Origin: Rheinheimera mesophila
GTDB taxonomy: Bacteria > Pseudomonadota > Gammaproteobacteria > Enterobacterales > Alteromonadaceae
Direction of reading: 5' to 3'
NCBI RefSeq assembly: GCF_000986865.1
Contig: NZ_LAVS01000013.1
Span: forward strand, 1 to 64,000
Length of the DNA stretch: 64,000 nucleotides
The first letter of the stretch is position 1. Each line of letters starts with the position of its first letter. Made by a program: the position numbers and the translations under genes. Positions 7,980 to 19,687 of the stretch are shown here, piece by piece. The notes under the pieces were generated by a model, which was given only the letters and a program-made list of their open reading frames with translations, was not told the DNA's origin and made no database searches.

Positions 7980-10475
7980 ATGACAATTAAACGATTAGTA
8001 GCCGCGATGTTACTTGCTGGTTTAAGTAACTCGGTGCTCGCTGAACAATCATTTACTGTGCAAGATATTCAGGTGGAAGGCTTGCAACGTGTTGCGCTTG
8101 GTGCAGCATTAAATAATCTGCCGTTTAATATCGGCGATACCATCACAGACGCGACCTTATCGCGCAGTATCAAAAGTCTGTACGCTGCAGGACACTTTGA
8201 CGATATTCAGGTGTTCCGCGACGGCAGCACTGTTATTTATCGCTTAAAAGAGCGGCCAACCATTAACAACATCGAATTTGATGGCAACAAAGACATCAAA
8301 GAAGATCAGTTAAATGAGAGTTTAACCGCCCAGAAAATTGTGGTCGGTGAGCCTTTAGACAAAACCGTAATCAAAGAGGTTGAAAACGGTTTGACCGAGT
8401 TTTATCACGGCGTAGGTAAATACAACGCTGCCGTAGAGATGAAGGTCACTTATTTACCCCGTAACAGGGTGAATCTGAAAATCGAATTTGAAGAGGGCGA
8501 CGCCGCTTCGGTTCGTCAGATCAATATCGTAGGGAACGAAATATTCAGCGACGAAGAGTTGCTGAAAAATATTGAGTCGCTCTATGACTTGCCCTGGTGG
8601 CGCTTCCTGTCCTCAGACCGTTATCAGAAACAGACGTTACAAGGCGATTTCGAGAAAATCCGCAGTTACTACTTAGACCGCGGTTACCTGCGTTTTAATA
8701 TCGACGCAAATCAGGTTTCTGTCAGTACAGATAAAACATCAGTGTACGTGACTCTGAACGTAACTGAAGGCGAACAGTACACTATTACCGGCGTCGACTT
8801 TGTTGGCGACTTAATAGGCCAGGATGAGTTTATTAAAGCGTTGTTGCCTCTGAAAGCCGGACAGTTATACAACGGCGCCCTGGTGACCTACACCGAAGAG
8901 AGTATTGCCAAGTTACTGGCGCGTTTTGGTTATGCCAACTCTAAAGTCCGGACTATTCCGACTATCAATGATGACACCAAAGAGGTGGCGTTAACCATCA
9001 GTGTAGAGCCTGGCAAACGTGTTTATGTGCGCCGGCTGGAAGTGGCAGGTAATGCCTCAACTAAAGACGAAGTTATTCGTCGTGAAGTGCGCCAAATGGA
9101 AGGGGCCTGGTTATCTAATGATGCGTTAGAGTTATCCAAAGAACGTATTCAGCGGTTGCCTTACATTGAAAAAGTTGAGTTTGAGACCAAAGAAGTCGCA
9201 GGCGTCGATGATAAAGTTGACGTTGGGTTTAAGATTAAAGAGCAGCCCTCCGGTAACTTTAATGCGGGTATCTCCTATGGTGATTTCCAGGGCTTGTCAT
9301 TTCAAATCGGTGTTGAACAGCAAAACTTCTTTGGTACAGGTAACTCGGCTGGGATCAGCTTAAGTACCAACAGGTACAACAGACAAATTGCGTTATCGGT
9401 CACGGATCCATACTTCACCTTGGATGCGGTCAGTTTAGGTGGGCAGATTTTCTACTCAGACACCGACTACTCCAGCTTGTCGTCGAACTTAGAAGCCTAT
9501 AAGCAAAAACGTTATGGTTTTGGTGCTTCTATTGGTTACCCTATCAATGAATACAACAGATTAAATTTCGGTACCAATTATGCGGTGAACGAAATTAACT
9601 CTTTATCTGAATATGACCAGTTGCGTCATTTCAGAGCGGTATTGATGGATAAAAATGATCCGGATGGCGGTTACAAGTTTACCAACTATGAACTGATAGC
9701 CAGTTGGATCCAAAGTACCTTAAACCGTGGTTTATTCCCGACAGCAGGTCATGAACTGGTATTAAGTGGACGTATTACAACGCCTAACTCTGACTTGCAA
9801 TACTACAAAACCACTTTCTCAGCCAGAAAGTATATTCCGTTGAGTAACGATCATCGATGGTCGTTCTTAAGCAAGCTGGACTTGGGCTACGGTAACGGTT
9901 ACGGTAGTAAAAATGGCTACGATTACACGCTGCCTTTTACGGATAACTTCTATGCTGGTGGTCAGAACTTACGTGGTTTTGAAGCCCGTATTATCGGTCC
10001 TCATGCTATTTATCGTCAGGTCAGCACCATACCTGGATTACCTAATCCAACAGGTGATTCGGGGGGCGCATATCCGACAGATCCAAGTTTTGACACTTAT
10101 ATAGTGTCACCCCGGTCAACGGGTGGTAATGCCATGGCCATTGCAACCCTTGAGTTAATCACACCAACACCTTTTGTTGGTGAGGATTATGTAAACCAGA
10201 TACGTACCAGCCTGTTTGTTGATGCAGGTAACGTCTGGGATACAGAGTTTGATTTAAGTCGTTATGATGGTTTAAGTCCGTCCACAAGTCAGAACTTCAA
10301 CAGCCCTGCGCTGTTGGATTATTCCGACCCTGGCTTAATCCGTGTTTCGACCGGTCTTTCTCTGCAATGGATTTCACCTATGGGTCCATTGACATTTAGT
10401 TTGGCTAAAATCATCCAAAAAGAAGAGGGTGATGATCAGGAAAACTTTAGTTTCAATATTGGTACTACATTCTAA
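7980..10475 (+). CDS. bamA: Outer membrane protein assembly factor BamA
   Basis: BamA is the essential Omp85 protein that folds and inserts beta-barrel proteins into the outer membrane. It has a signal peptide (MTIKRLVAAMLLAGLSNSVLA), five POTRA domains (about residues 24-425) and a 16-strand barrel to the end. The barrel contains the conserved LRGF loop in AGGQNLRGFEARIIGP, and the chain ends with the phenylalanine signature NIGTTF. The 831 residues are near the E. coli length (810). No strong Shine-Dalgarno is visible at the ATG. It lies 27 nt after rseP and 20 nt before skp. Confidence 0.97.
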   Translation: MTIKRLVAAMLLAGLSNSVLAEQSFTVQDIQVEGLQRVALGAALNNLPFNIGDTITDATLSRSIKSLYAAGHFDDIQVFRDGSTVIYRLKERPTINNIEFDGNKDIKEDQLNESLTAQKIVVGEPLDKTVIKEVENGLTEFYHGVGKYNAAVEMKVTYLPRNRVNLKIEFEEGDAASVRQINIVGNEIFSDEELLKNIESLYDLPWWRFLSSDRYQKQTLQGDFEKIRSYYLDRGYLRFNIDANQVSVSTDKTSVYVTLNVTEGEQYTITGVDFVGDLIGQDEFIKALLPLKAGQLYNGALVTYTEESIAKLLARFGYANSKVRTIPTINDDTKEVALTISVEPGKRVYVRRLEVAGNASTKDEVIRREVRQMEGAWLSNDALELSKERIQRLPYIEKVEFETKEVAGVDDKVDVGFKIKEQPSGNFNAGISYGDFQGLSFQIGVEQQNFFGTGNSAGISLSTNRYNRQIALSVTDPYFTLDAVSLGGQIFYSDTDYSSLSSNLEAYKQKRYGFGASIGYPINEYNRLNFGTNYAVNEINSLSEYDQLRHFRAVLMDKNDPDGGYKFTNYELIASWIQSTLNRGLFPTAGHELVLSGRITTPNSDLQYYKTTFSARKYIPLSNDHRWSFLSKLDLGYGNGYGSKNGYDYTLPFTDNFYAGGQNLRGFEARIIGPHAIYRQVSTIPGLPNPTGDSGGAYPTDPSFDTYIVSPRSTGGNAMAIATLELITPTPFVGEDYVNQIRTSLFVDAGNVWDTEFDLSRYDGLSPSTSQNFNSPALLDYSDPGLIRVSTGLSLQWISPMGPLTFSLAKIIQKEEGDDQENFSFNIGTTF

Positions 10476-10495
10476 ATTTATGGGAAATGGAAAAC

Positions 10496-11014
10496 ATGTT
10501 TAAGCAAAGCTTAGCAAAAACTGCATTAGTATTGATGGCTGGTCTGTTGATGGCTGGTACTGCTGCTGCAAAAGAAATGAAAATTGGTGTGGTGGATGTA
10601 CAAGCTATCGTAGCTCAGTTACCTCAGACAACTTCTATTCAAAATACATTAAAAGCTGAATTCGAAGGCCGTATTGCTGAAGTGCAAAAGCTGGAAAAGG
10701 ACATTGCTTTTAATCAGGAAAAATTAAAGCGTGACGGTGCAACCATGAACGACCAGCAGAAGAAAACTCTGCAAGGCGAAATGGAAAAACAAATGCGCAG
10801 TTACGAGCAGTTAGCCCGTCCTTTGGATGAGGACTACCGTAAGCGTCAGGGTGAAGAGCGTAACAAGCTGATGGGTTTAGTTAAAACAGCCATCGACAGC
10901 ATAGCTAAAAAAGACAACTACGATCTGATCTTAAATGCTCAGGCCGGTGTGTTTGTTAAACCTGAATATGACATCTCTAATGCTGTTGTAGCTCAGGTGA
11001 GTAAAGCCAAATAA
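10496..11014 (+). CDS. skp: Periplasmic chaperone Skp (OmpH)
   Basis: Skp is a trimeric periplasmic holdase that escorts outer-membrane proteins to BamA. The 172-residue product begins [20 protein letters not shown] with cleavage likely after TAAAK or AAA. The mature part starts [16 protein letters not shown] and then forms the long coiled-coil arms ([17 protein letters not shown]). An in-frame ATG at 10487 adds three residues. The 10496 start was preferred because purine-rich GGGAAATGGA lies at a suitable distance and it leaves a normal signal peptide. It overlaps lpxD by one base. Confidence 0.95.
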   Translation: MFKQSLAKTALVLMAGLLMAGTAAAKEMKIGVVDVQAIVAQLPQTTSIQNTLKAEFEGRIAEVQKLEKDIAFNQEKLKRDGATMNDQQKKTLQGEMEKQMRSYEQLARPLDEDYRKRQGEERNKLMGLVKTAIDSIAKKDNYDLILNAQAGVFVKPEYDISNAVVAQVSKAK

Positions 11015-12060
11015 TGGCACAGCTTACTCTGGCCTTTATAGCTGAGCAGCTTAATGCTCAGCTCGTTGGAGACGCCACGGCACTGATCAGTGCCGTTGGT
11101 ACATTAGAGGATGCAACAAGCTCTCAGTTAAGCTTCTTATCCAACAGCAAATACCGTAAATTTTTGCAATCGACCCAAGCCGGTGCTGTGCTGATTAAAG
11201 CTGAGGATCAAAGCTATTGCCCGGTGAATGCCCTGATCGTGAATGACCCTTATGTGGCCTTCGCGAAAATAGCGCAATTATTAGATTCCACACCTGCTGC
11301 CGCTTATGGGCGGGGGCAGAATATCGTCATAGACCCTTCTGCTTCAGTGCCTGATTCCGTTGTGATAGGCCCCAATGTGGTGATTTCCGCTGGGGTTGTG
11401 ATTGGCGAGAATGTACAGATTGGCGCCGGTTGTTTTATTGGCGAAAACAGCAAAATTGCAGCGGGCTGTAAAATCTGGCCTAACGTGACTTTGTACCACG
11501 GCATACAACTGGGTAAAAATTGTTTGGTGCACAGTGGTGCTGTGATAGGTGCTGATGGTTTTGGTTTTGCCAATGAGCGTGGTCGCTGGCTGAAAATTCC
11601 TCAGGTCGGTACTGTTATTATTGGTGACGACTGCGAAATCGGTGCCAACACCACTATAGACCGTGGTGCTTTAGGCGATACAGTGATTGGCAACAATGTG
11701 ATTTTGGATAATCAGGTTCAAATTGCTCACAATGTGCACATTGGTGATCACACTGCGATAGCAGGTTGCACAGTGGTTGCTGGCAGCACTAAAATTGGCC
11801 GTTACTGCATTATTGGTGGCGCTTGTGCTATCAATGGTCATATGGAGATTTGTGATGGAGTGCAAATCACCGGCATGTCGATGATTATTAAGTCTATTAC
11901 CGAAAAAGGTATCTATTCATCCGGTACTCCGGCCAGCACTAATCTGGAATGGCGGAAAAATAGCGTCCGGTTTCGTCAACTGGATCAGATGTATCAAAAA
12001 TTACGGGAACTTGAACAGCAAATGGCTGCTTTGTCCCAACCGCCTTCACAAGACGAATAA
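11014..12060 (+). CDS. lpxD: UDP-3-O-(3-hydroxyacyl)glucosamine N-acyltransferase
   Basis: LpxD adds the second hydroxyacyl chain in lipid A synthesis, using acyl-ACP. The 348-residue protein has an N-terminal uridine-binding domain (about 1-100). A left-handed beta-helix of hexapeptide repeats follows (about 105-310), with the catalytic His in [16 protein letters not shown]. The C-terminal helix ([19 protein letters not shown]) closes the trimer. The start ATG overlaps the skp stop. The lpxD-fabZ-lpxA-lpxB order is the standard lipid A cluster. Confidence 0.97.
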   Translation: MAQLTLAFIAEQLNAQLVGDATALISAVGTLEDATSSQLSFLSNSKYRKFLQSTQAGAVLIKAEDQSYCPVNALIVNDPYVAFAKIAQLLDSTPAAAYGRGQNIVIDPSASVPDSVVIGPNVVISAGVVIGENVQIGAGCFIGENSKIAAGCKIWPNVTLYHGIQLGKNCLVHSGAVIGADGFGFANERGRWLKIPQVGTVIIGDDCEIGANTTIDRGALGDTVIGNNVILDNQVQIAHNVHIGDHTAIAGCTVVAGSTKIGRYCIIGGACAINGHMEICDGVQITGMSMIIKSITEKGIYSSGTPASTNLEWRKNSVRFRQLDQMYQKLRELEQQMAALSQPPSQDE

Positions 12061-12077
12061 AATAAAAGAGGTTCATT

Positions 12078-12530
12078 TTGGCTAACCAACTGAATATCCT
12101 TGAAATACAGGAAATCATGGCTCTGTTGCCACATCGCTACCCATTTTTAATGATCGACCGGGTTTTGGATTACACGCCGGGCGAGTCTTTAACGGCTATT
12201 AAAAACGTCACGATCAATGAGCCAATTTTTACCGGCCATTTTCCAACTATGCCTATTTTTCCCGGCGTATTAATTCTGGAAGCTTTGGCGCAGGCGACAG
12301 GTATTTTAGGTTTTAAAACAGTGACAGAACGCGCTGAAAACGAACTGTACCTATTTGCTGCTATAGACGAAGCTCGTTTTAAGAAACCCGTAGTTCCGGG
12401 TGATCAGTTAGTATTAGAAGTGAAGTTCTTAAAAGAGCGTCGTAATTTGTGGAAGTTTTATGGTGAAGCCAAAGTGGATGGCCAGGTCGTTTGTACTGCT
12501 GAACTGATGTGTGCCAGAAGAGAACTTTAA
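12078..12530 (+). CDS. fabZ: 3-hydroxyacyl-[acyl-carrier-protein] dehydratase FabZ
   Basis: FabZ dehydrates 3-hydroxyacyl-ACP in fatty acid elongation. Its substrate, 3-hydroxymyristoyl-ACP, is also the donor for LpxA and LpxD, so its place in this cluster sets the balance between phospholipid and lipid A. The 150 residues hold the hot-dog fold with [14 protein letters not shown] and the catalytic helix region [22 protein letters not shown]. The start is TTG (12078) preceded by AAGAGG. No in-frame ATG is nearby. Confidence 0.97.
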   Translation: MANQLNILEIQEIMALLPHRYPFLMIDRVLDYTPGESLTAIKNVTINEPIFTGHFPTMPIFPGVLILEALAQATGILGFKTVTERAENELYLFAAIDEARFKKPVVPGDQLVLEVKFLKERRNLWKFYGEAKVDGQVVCTAELMCARREL

Positions 12531-12531
12531 T

Positions 12532-13302
12532 ATGATCCATCCTACCTCTGTGATCGAAACAGGTGCTGTACTTGGTCAAAACGTCAAGATTGGGCCATTT
12601 TGTTACATCGCTGCCAATGTGGTGGTGGGTGATAACACTGTGCTTGAATCTCATGTGGTGCTCAAAGGCCCAACAGTCATTGGCAAAGGCAATCACTTTT
12701 ACCAGTTCACCAGCATAGGTGAAGATTGTCAGGACAAAAAGTACAAAGGGGAGCCAACAGAGCTGGTCATTGGCGACAACAACGTGTTCCGTGAAAATTG
12801 CACTGTGCACCGTGGCACTATTCAGGACAAAGGTGTGACCCGCATAGGCTCAAACAACCTGTTTATGAACAACACCCATGTCGCACATGACTGTGTGATA
12901 GGCGATAACGTGATCTTTGCCAGTGGTGCTCAATCTGCCGGTCACGTCCATATCGGCGACTGGGCTATTCTAGGTGGCATGAGTGGTATTCACCAATTCT
13001 GCCATATCGGCGCGCACGCTTTTATCGGTGGTGGTTCTATCGTGGTGAAAGATGTGCCTCCTTACCTGATGGCCCATGGTGCTCACGCTGTACCTGCCGG
13101 GTTAAATGTCGAAGGCTTAAAGCGCCGTGGTTTCAGCGCCGATGCGATATTAGAAGTACGCCGTGCGTACAAAGAAGTCTACCGTAAAGGTTTAACAGTG
13201 CAGGAAGCTCTGGATGCGCTGGCCGAAAAAGCCGCTGAATTTCCGGAAGTCAAAGCCTTCACTGATTTTATCGCTAACTCCAGCCGTGGCATTATCCGCT
13301 GA
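12532..13302 (+). CDS. lpxA: UDP-N-acetylglucosamine acyltransferase
   Basis: LpxA performs the first step of lipid A synthesis, moving a hydroxyacyl chain from ACP to the 3-OH of UDP-GlcNAc. The start is the ATG at 12532 ([15 protein letters not shown]), one base after the fabZ stop; an upstream in-frame GTG at 12511 lies inside fabZ. The 256 residues form hexapeptide repeats. The catalytic His is in [12 protein letters not shown], and [16 protein letters not shown] contains further conserved His residues. The C-terminal helical domain is complete. It overlaps lpxB by one base (TGATG). Confidence 0.97.
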   Translation: MIHPTSVIETGAVLGQNVKIGPFCYIAANVVVGDNTVLESHVVLKGPTVIGKGNHFYQFTSIGEDCQDKKYKGEPTELVIGDNNVFRENCTVHRGTIQDKGVTRIGSNNLFMNNTHVAHDCVIGDNVIFASGAQSAGHVHIGDWAILGGMSGIHQFCHIGAHAFIGGGSIVVKDVPPYLMAHGAHAVPAGLNVEGLKRRGFSADAILEVRRAYKEVYRKGLTVQEALDALAEKAAEFPEVKAFTDFIANSSRGIIR

Positions 13303-14462
13303 TGATACAAGCGCAATCCAGGGTAAAAATTGCTTTAGTCGCCGGAGAACATTCCGGCGATATTTTAGGTGCTGATTTGATCCGTGCTTTAAAGCTGTTG
13401 TATCCGCAAGCCGAATTTTATGGCATAGGCGGTGAGCGGATGAAAGCCGAAGGCTTTGACGCTTTGTTTGATATGGAAGAGCTGGCGGTGATGGGCATAG
13501 TGGAGGTATTAGGCCGCTTGCCACGTTTGCTTCAGGTTCGCAAAGAGCTGCTGGAGCATCTTACTGCCACACAGCCTGATGTGTTTATCGGTATAGACGC
13601 GCCGGATTTTAATATTCCTGTGGAGCTCAAGCTCAAAGCCGCTGGTATTAAAACTGTGCATTATGTCAGCCCGTCGGTCTGGGCCTGGCGGCAAAAACGT
13701 ATTTTTAAAATCGCCAAAGCCACCAACATGGTGTTGGCGTTATTGCCTTTTGAGAAAGCCTTTTACGATAAATTCGCTGTGCCCTGCAGCTTTGTTGGTC
13801 ATACCCTGGCCGACCAAATGCCGCTGCAGCCTGATAAAGCTGCTGCTAAAACAGAGTTGGGCTTAAACAGCAATGCACCAGTGCTGGCGATTATGCCGGG
13901 CAGCAGAACCAATGAAATCAAGCTGTTAGCTGCAGATTATTTAACTGCTGCTGCAGAGCTTAAAGCTCAGCAACCCAATTTACAGCTTATTTGTAATATG
14001 GTGACAGAACAAAAAGCAGCACTGTTCCGCCAGATCAAACAGCAGGTTGCGCCTGATTTAGCAGTGCAACTGGAAATCGGCAAAGCCCGCACTGTTTTAA
14101 CTGCGGCTGATGCTGTCTTTATTGCCTCAGGCACTGCGACCTTAGAAGCCATGTTGGCGAAAACCGCTATGGTGGTCGGTTATAAGATGAACTGGCTGAC
14201 GCATCAAATTGCTAAACGTTTGGTTAAACTGAAGTTTTTTAGCCTGCCGAATTTATTGGCCGACAAAGCTTTAGTGACAGAACTGTTGCAGGAGCAGGTC
14301 ACGGTGCAGAACTTAGTCAAGGCTATGACACCTTTACTCCAGGATCAGCAAGCGCAGCACGCCTGTGTAGGCTCTTTCACAGAGCTGCATCAGCTCATTC
14401 GTTGTAACGCCAGCGAACAAGCTGCTGCTGCCATAGCCAAAGTAATGGACGCTGCGGTATGA
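13302..14462 (+). CDS. lpxB: Lipid-A-disaccharide synthase
   Basis: LpxB, a peripheral-membrane GT-B glycosyltransferase (family GT19), joins UDP-diacylglucosamine and lipid X into the tetra-acyl disaccharide. The 386 residues match E. coli (382). Conserved motifs are [43 protein letters not shown] and [10 protein letters not shown]. It overlaps rnhB by four bases (ATGA). Confidence 0.97.
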   Translation: MIQAQSRVKIALVAGEHSGDILGADLIRALKLLYPQAEFYGIGGERMKAEGFDALFDMEELAVMGIVEVLGRLPRLLQVRKELLEHLTATQPDVFIGIDAPDFNIPVELKLKAAGIKTVHYVSPSVWAWRQKRIFKIAKATNMVLALLPFEKAFYDKFAVPCSFVGHTLADQMPLQPDKAAAKTELGLNSNAPVLAIMPGSRTNEIKLLAADYLTAAAELKAQQPNLQLICNMVTEQKAALFRQIKQQVAPDLAVQLEIGKARTVLTAADAVFIASGTATLEAMLAKTAMVVGYKMNWLTHQIAKRLVKLKFFSLPNLLADKALVTELLQEQVTVQNLVKAMTPLLQDQQAQHACVGSFTELHQLIRCNASEQAAAAIAKVMDAAV

Positions 14463-15082
14463 CTGTCAAAGCGCTGAATGCTGAAACTTATCAAAGACCA
14501 CAGGTACAACTGATTTGTGGTGTTGACGAAGTAGGGCGTGGCCCGTTGGTGGGCGCTGTCGTCACTGCGGCTGTGATCCTCGACCCAAACAACCCTGTTG
14601 TGGGTTTAAACGATTCTAAAAAACTGTCAGAGAAAAAACGCCTGCAGCTTGCGGAAGAAATTAAGGCCAAAGCTTTAAGCTGGAGCTTAGGCCGTGCTGA
14701 AGTGCATGAAATTGATAGTTTAAATATTTTACACGCCACTATGCTGGCGATGACCCGCGCTGTAGAGGGCCTGCATATCAAACCAGACTGGGCCTTAATA
14801 GACGGTAACCGTGTGCCAAAAGATATTGGCGTGCAGGCCAGTGCTGTAGTCAAAGGTGATGCTTTGGTGCCAGAAATCAGCGCCGCTTCTATTTTAGCCA
14901 AAGTGGCGCGCGATAAAGAAATGCAACAATTAGCAGAGTTATATCCGCACTACGGTTTTGCTGGCCATAAAGGCTATCCGACCGCAGAGCATTTAGCCGC
15001 TATTAAAACCTATGGCGTGATCGCAGAGCATAGACGCAGTTTTAAGCCAGTCCGGGATGTATTGGAGCAGATGCATGGCTGA
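14459..15082 (+). CDS. rnhB: Ribonuclease HII
   Basis: RNase HII removes RNA from RNA/DNA hybrids and single ribonucleotides from DNA. The 207 residues are normal length. The catalytic acidic motif [15 protein letters not shown] is near residues 20-34, with further conserved Asp residues in [10 protein letters not shown] and LIDGNRVP and the [12 protein letters not shown] block. It overlaps lpxB by four bases and dnaE by eight. Confidence 0.97.
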   Translation: MTVKALNAETYQRPQVQLICGVDEVGRGPLVGAVVTAAVILDPNNPVVGLNDSKKLSEKKRLQLAEEIKAKALSWSLGRAEVHEIDSLNILHATMLAMTRAVEGLHIKPDWALIDGNRVPKDIGVQASAVVKGDALVPEISAASILAKVARDKEMQQLAELYPHYGFAGHKGYPTAEHLAAIKTYGVIAEHRRSFKPVRDVLEQMHG

Positions 15083-18000
15083 TCCGGGTTTTATTCATTT
15101 ACGGGTGCACAGCGACTTTTCGATGGTCGATGGCATTAAAAAAATAAAGCCTATAGTCAAAGCGGCGAAAGAGCTGAATATGCCTGCGCTGGCTTTAACC
15201 GACCAGATGAACCTGTGTGGTCTGGTACGTTTTTATAGTACAGCGCACGAGGCTGGCATTAAGCCGATAGTAGGGGCAGATTTGTGGGTTCAGCATCCGC
15301 TGTTTCCCGGTGAGGCGTGCCGATTACTGATCCTGGCTTCGGACAATACCGGCTACCAGAACCTGACCATGTTGTTGTCCAAAGCCTATTTACGGGGCCA
15401 TGTGCAGCACAAACCGCAGATCGATCACGACTGGCTGGTGGAATACAAAGAAGGCCTGATTGTGTTGTCAGGTGCCAAAGATGGTCCTTTAGGCAAAGCT
15501 TTAATTAAAGGCAATGCGCCTAGCGCTTTGGCTTTAGTGCAGTTTTACCGTGAACATTTCCCCAACCGATTTTTTATAGAGCTTATTCGCACCGGCCGTC
15601 CGGACGAAGAAACCTATATTCAGGCCGCTGTTGAACTGGCGGAGCGTGAACAGTTGCCTGTGGTGGCCACTAACGAAGTGGTGATGCTCAGTCCGGACGA
15701 TTTTCCGGCCCACGAAATCCGGGTTGCCATTCATGATGGCTACACCTTAGAAGATAAAAGACGACCAAAAAACTACAGCGAGCAGCAGTATTTGCGATCA
15801 AGCGCTGAGATGCAGGAGCTATTTTCCGATATACCGGAAGCGCTGCAAAACTCGGTTGAAATCGCCAAACGATGTAATGTCACCATACGTTTAGGCGAAT
15901 ACTTCCTGCCCGCTTTCCCGACCGGTGGTTTATCCGACGCTGATTTTTTGGTATTAAAATCCAAAGAAGGTCTGGAAAAACGCCTGGTACAATTGTTTCC
16001 CGACCCACAAGTGCGTGCCGAGCGACGGCCTGAGTATGATGAGCGTTTAGACATAGAGCTGGGCGTAATCAACCAGATGGGATTCCCCGGTTACTTCCTG
16101 GTTGTGATGGAGTTTATCCAGTGGAGTAAAGACAATAACATTCCGGTTGGTCCCGGCCGGGGCTCGGGTGCTGGCTCTTTAGTGGCTTATGCGCTGAGTA
16201 TTACCGATCTTGATCCACTGGAATTTGACCTGCTGTTCGAGCGTTTCTTAAACCCTGAGCGGGTGTCGATGCCTGACTTTGACGTCGACTTCTGTATGGA
16301 CAGACGCGACGAGGTGATAGAACACGTCTCCGACATGTACGGCCGTGAGGCTGTATCGCAAATTATCACCTTCGGTACTATGGCGGCCAAAGCGGTGATC
16401 CGCGACGTAGGTCGGGTTTTGGGGCATCCTTATGGTTTTGTTGATCGCATTTCCAAACTGATCCCACCCACACCCGGTATGACGCTGGAACAGGCTTTTA
16501 AAGAAGAACCCCGTTTACCTGAGCTGTATGAAGCCGATCAGGAAGTCAAAGACCTGATTGACATGGCACGTCAGCTCGAAGGTGTGACCCGAAATGCCGG
16601 TAAACACGCCGGTGGTGTGGTCATAGCCCCAACCAAAATTACCGACTTTGCCCCTGTCTATTGCGACGAAGAGGGCAACAACCCTGTCACTCAGTTTGAT
16701 AAAAACGATGTCGAATATGCAGGTCTGGTCAAGTTTGACTTCTTGGGTTTACGGACCCTGACCATCTTGCAGTGGGCTGTGAATATGGCCAACGAGCGTT
16801 TAAAGCGCGAAGGCAAGCCACTGGTCGATATCAATACCATTCCGCTGACGGATAAAAAAAGCTACGACATGCTGATGAAAGCCGATACCACGGCCGTGTT
16901 CCAGCTTGAAAGTCGTGGTATGAAGGACTTAATCCGCCGTCTGCAGCCTGACTGTTTCGAAGATATGATAGCGCTGGTGGCGCTGTTCCGGCCCGGTCCT
17001 TTGCAGTCCGGCATGGTGGACAACTTTATCGACCGTAAACGGGGTCGGGAAGAGATTTCCTATCCGGATTCGACCTGGCAGCACGAGTCGCTTAAACCTA
17101 TTCTGGAGCCGACCTACGGTATCATCCTGTACCAGGAACAGGTGATGCAGATTGCGCAGGTGTTGTCGGGTTATTCACTGGGCGGCGCTGACTTATTGCG
17201 CCGTGCTATGGGTAAAAAGAAACCGGAAGAGATGGCCAAGCAGCGCGATACCTTCCGCGACGGTGCTGTCGCCAATGGCGTAGATGCCGAACTGTCGATG
17301 AAAATCTTCGACTTAGTAGAGAAGTTCGCAGGTTACGGTTTTAACAAATCGCACTCTGCAGCTTATGCCTTGGTGTCGTATCAGACGCTGTGGATGAAGG
17401 CGCATTATCCGGCTGAATTTATGGCCGCTGTGATGTCGGCCGATATGGATAACACCGACAAAATCGTGATTCTGGTGGATGAATGTGAGCATATGAAGCT
17501 CAAATTGATCCCGCCTGATGTCAACTCTGGTGAGTATAAATTTACCGTCAACCGCCAGGGTCATATTGTCTATGGCATAGGTGCTATCAAAGGGGTAGGT
17601 GAAGGTCCGGTTGAAGCTATTTTGGCGGCACGGGCCAAACATGGTCCTTTCAGCGATTTGTTCGATTTCTGTAATAAAGTGGATTTAAAACAGCTAAACC
17701 GTCGTGTGATTGAAAAGCTGATTTTATCCGGTGCTATGGACCAACTCGGCCCTCACCGTGCTGCCATGATGGCGACTTTAGAAGAAGCGATGAAAGGCGC
17801 AGAGCAGCAAGCTAAAGCCGAAGCCATGGGGCAGTCGGATTTATTTGGCTTAATGGCGCCTGAGCCTGAACAGGTCGCCAGCGCCTTTAAACAAGTGCCG
17901 ATTTGGCCGGATGAAGTTTGGCTGGAAGGCGAGCGTGAAACTTTAGGCTTATACCTGACAGGCCATCCGATCAACCGCTATCTGGACGAATTACCACATT

Positions 18001-18545
18001 ACAGTTCGGGCCGTTTAGTGGATATGCAGCCGGGTCGTCGTGATCAGATGGTGCATGCCGCAGGTTTAGTTTTGTCGGTGCGCACTATGATCAATAAAAA
18101 GGGCAGGCGCTGGGCTATTGTCACTTTAGATGACAAATCTGCGCGCTTAGATGTACGTTTTTTCCCCGAACAGTTCGAAAACTTCGAGCATTTGCTGCAA
18201 AAAGACAAAATATTGGTGGTGTCGGGACAGGTCAGCTTTGATGATTTCAGTGGTGGCCTTACAATGTCCGGCCGCGAAGTAGTGGACATCATAGCTGCGC
18301 GGGAAAAATGCTTAAAATCCTTGACCTTAACTGTACATCAGCAGCACATGGGGCTGGATTATCTGCAAAAATTGCAGCAAGCTATGCGTGAATTTAAATT
18401 TGGCACAGTGCCTGTGAAGCTGGTGTATCAGCGTGACGAAGGTCAAATCACAGTGGCATTGGGCACCGAATGGTGGGTGACCCCAACAGACGCTTTGTTG
18501 CATCAACTGCGACAATTAGCAACAATACAACTGGATTTTCATTAA
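15075..18545 (+). CDS. dnaE: DNA polymerase III subunit alpha
   Basis: DnaE is the replicative polymerase of the Pol III core. The ATG at 15075 ([16 protein letters not shown]) is chosen over an in-frame TTG at 15057. This gives 1156 residues (E. coli 1160). The N-terminal PHP domain (from [11 protein letters not shown]) is followed by the C-family polymerase domain with the two catalytic Asp in [15 protein letters not shown] near residue 400, [15 protein letters not shown] and helix-hairpin-helix motifs. The internal beta-clamp-binding motif GQSDLFGL sits near residue 920, and an OB fold follows (about 990-1070). It begins inside the end of rnhB. Confidence 0.98.
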   Translation: MADPGFIHLRVHSDFSMVDGIKKIKPIVKAAKELNMPALALTDQMNLCGLVRFYSTAHEAGIKPIVGADLWVQHPLFPGEACRLLILASDNTGYQNLTMLLSKAYLRGHVQHKPQIDHDWLVEYKEGLIVLSGAKDGPLGKALIKGNAPSALALVQFYREHFPNRFFIELIRTGRPDEETYIQAAVELAEREQLPVVATNEVVMLSPDDFPAHEIRVAIHDGYTLEDKRRPKNYSEQQYLRSSAEMQELFSDIPEALQNSVEIAKRCNVTIRLGEYFLPAFPTGGLSDADFLVLKSKEGLEKRLVQLFPDPQVRAERRPEYDERLDIELGVINQMGFPGYFLVVMEFIQWSKDNNIPVGPGRGSGAGSLVAYALSITDLDPLEFDLLFERFLNPERVSMPDFDVDFCMDRRDEVIEHVSDMYGREAVSQIITFGTMAAKAVIRDVGRVLGHPYGFVDRISKLIPPTPGMTLEQAFKEEPRLPELYEADQEVKDLIDMARQLEGVTRNAGKHAGGVVIAPTKITDFAPVYCDEEGNNPVTQFDKNDVEYAGLVKFDFLGLRTLTILQWAVNMANERLKREGKPLVDINTIPLTDKKSYDMLMKADTTAVFQLESRGMKDLIRRLQPDCFEDMIALVALFRPGPLQSGMVDNFIDRKRGREEISYPDSTWQHESLKPILEPTYGIILYQEQVMQIAQVLSGYSLGGADLLRRAMGKKKPEEMAKQRDTFRDGAVANGVDAELSMKIFDLVEKFAGYGFNKSHSAAYALVSYQTLWMKAHYPAEFMAAVMSADMDNTDKIVILVDECEHMKLKLIPPDVNSGEYKFTVNRQGHIVYGIGAIKGVGEGPVEAILAARAKHGPFSDLFDFCNKVDLKQLNRRVIEKLILSGAMDQLGPHRAAMMATLEEAMKGAEQQAKAEAMGQSDLFGLMAPEPEQVASAFKQVPIWPDEVWLEGERETLGLYLTGHPINRYLDELPHYSSGRLVDMQPGRRDQMVHAAGLVLSVRTMINKKGRRWAIVTLDDKSARLDVRFFPEQFENFEHLLQKDKILVVSGQVSFDDFSGGLTMSGREVVDIIAAREKCLKSLTLTVHQQHMGLDYLQKLQQAMREFKFGTVPVKLVYQRDEGQITVALGTEWWVTPTDALLHQLRQLATIQLDFH

Positions 18546-18562
18546 TTAGGTAGTGACAGTCG

Positions 18563-19519
18563 ATGATGCTGAATTATTTAGAGTTTGAGCAACCGATTGC
18601 GGAACTTGAAGCCAAAATAGAAGAACTTCGCAAAGTAAGCCGCAATGGCGAGTTTGATCTCGGCCTTGAAGAAGAAGTAAACAAGCTGAAGGAAAAAAGC
18701 TTAACTCTGACCAAAAAGATTTTTGCAGAATTAGGTGCCTGGCAGGTTGCTCAATTAGCTCGTCATCCGCTGCGTCCATACACGCTGGATTACATTAAAC
18801 ATATTTTCACCGACTTTGACGAGTTTGCCGGTGACCGTACTTTTGCCAACGATCCAGCTATTGTCTGTGGTACTGCCCGTTTAGGTGACAAAACTGTGAT
18901 GGTGATTGGTCATCAAAAAGGCCGTGACACCTCAGAGAAAATCAAACGTAACTTTGGTATGCCAAAGCCTGAAGGCTACCGCAAAGCCCTGCGTATGATG
19001 GAAATGGCGGAACGGTTTAATTTGCCAATTATTACCTTTATCGACACGCCTGGTGCTTATCCTGGTGTGGGCGCTGAAGAGCGTGGCCAAAGTGAAGCAA
19101 TAGCCCGTAACCTGAAAGTGATGGCTGGCCTGAAAGTGCCAGTGCTTTGTACTGTGATAGGCGAGGGTGGTTCTGGTGGTGCTTTGGCTATAGGGGTTGG
19201 CGATCAGGTCAATATGCTGCAATACAGCACCTATTCGGTGATTTCGCCTGAAGGTTGTGCTTCTATTTTATGGAAAAGCGCCGATAAAGCTCCTATTGCT
19301 GCTGATGCGATGGGCATTACAGCACCACGTTTAAAAGAGCTGAACCTGATTGACGACATCATCAGTGAGCCTTTAGGTGGCGCGCACCGTAATCACGAAC
19401 AAATGGCGCAAAGCTTAAAGCAAGCCCTGTTACGTGATTTAGCCAAGCTGGAAAAGTTAAGTCTTGAAGACTTACTGGACAGACGCTATAAGCGCTTAAT
19501 GTCTTTTGGCTACTGTTAA
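18563..19519 (+). CDS. accA: Acetyl-CoA carboxylase carboxyltransferase subunit alpha
   Basis: AccA with AccD transfers CO2 from carboxybiotin to acetyl-CoA, the committed step of fatty acid synthesis. The 318 residues match E. coli (319). [18 protein letters not shown] opens the chain, and [39 protein letters not shown] and [14 protein letters not shown] line the crotonase-fold active site. Two ATGs lie in tandem (18563 and 18566); the first matches the family's N-terminus. It ends the run begun at pyrH, with a terminator downstream. Confidence 0.98.
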   Translation: MMLNYLEFEQPIAELEAKIEELRKVSRNGEFDLGLEEEVNKLKEKSLTLTKKIFAELGAWQVAQLARHPLRPYTLDYIKHIFTDFDEFAGDRTFANDPAIVCGTARLGDKTVMVIGHQKGRDTSEKIKRNFGMPKPEGYRKALRMMEMAERFNLPIITFIDTPGAYPGVGAEERGQSEAIARNLKVMAGLKVPVLCTVIGEGGSGGALAIGVGDQVNMLQYSTYSVISPEGCASILWKSADKAPIAADAMGITAPRLKELNLIDDIISEPLGGAHRNHEQMAQSLKQALLRDLAKLEKLSLEDLLDRRYKRLMSFGYC

Positions 19520-19569
19520 TAGAGCCGTTGTGCCTGAAGCTGGATAAAATCAGCGGGCATAGTGGGAAA

Positions 19570-19616
19570 GGGCGGGAATAAAAACCGCCCTGCAAGCCGC
19601 CGTAAGGCGGTTTTTT
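19570..19616 (+). terminator. Double hairpin terminator after accA
   Basis: A first stem GGGCGG (19570-19575) / CCGCCC (19585-19590) is followed by CCGCC (19597-19601), tetraloop GTAA, GGCGG (19606-19610) and T6. The second is a standard intrinsic terminator. It lies 50 nt after accA and before the tilS start. Confidence 0.8.
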
Positions 19617-19687
19617 ATATCCAGGGATGGACGGTACGTCGCAACTGTCGGGAACCTTGTTGCCACGAATATTTAGGATCATTGTCT

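Noticed and set aside
19562-19687. Upstream extension of tilS
   Set aside because: It runs through a strong terminator hairpin and bears no resemblance to TilS; the TTG at 19688 gives the right length.
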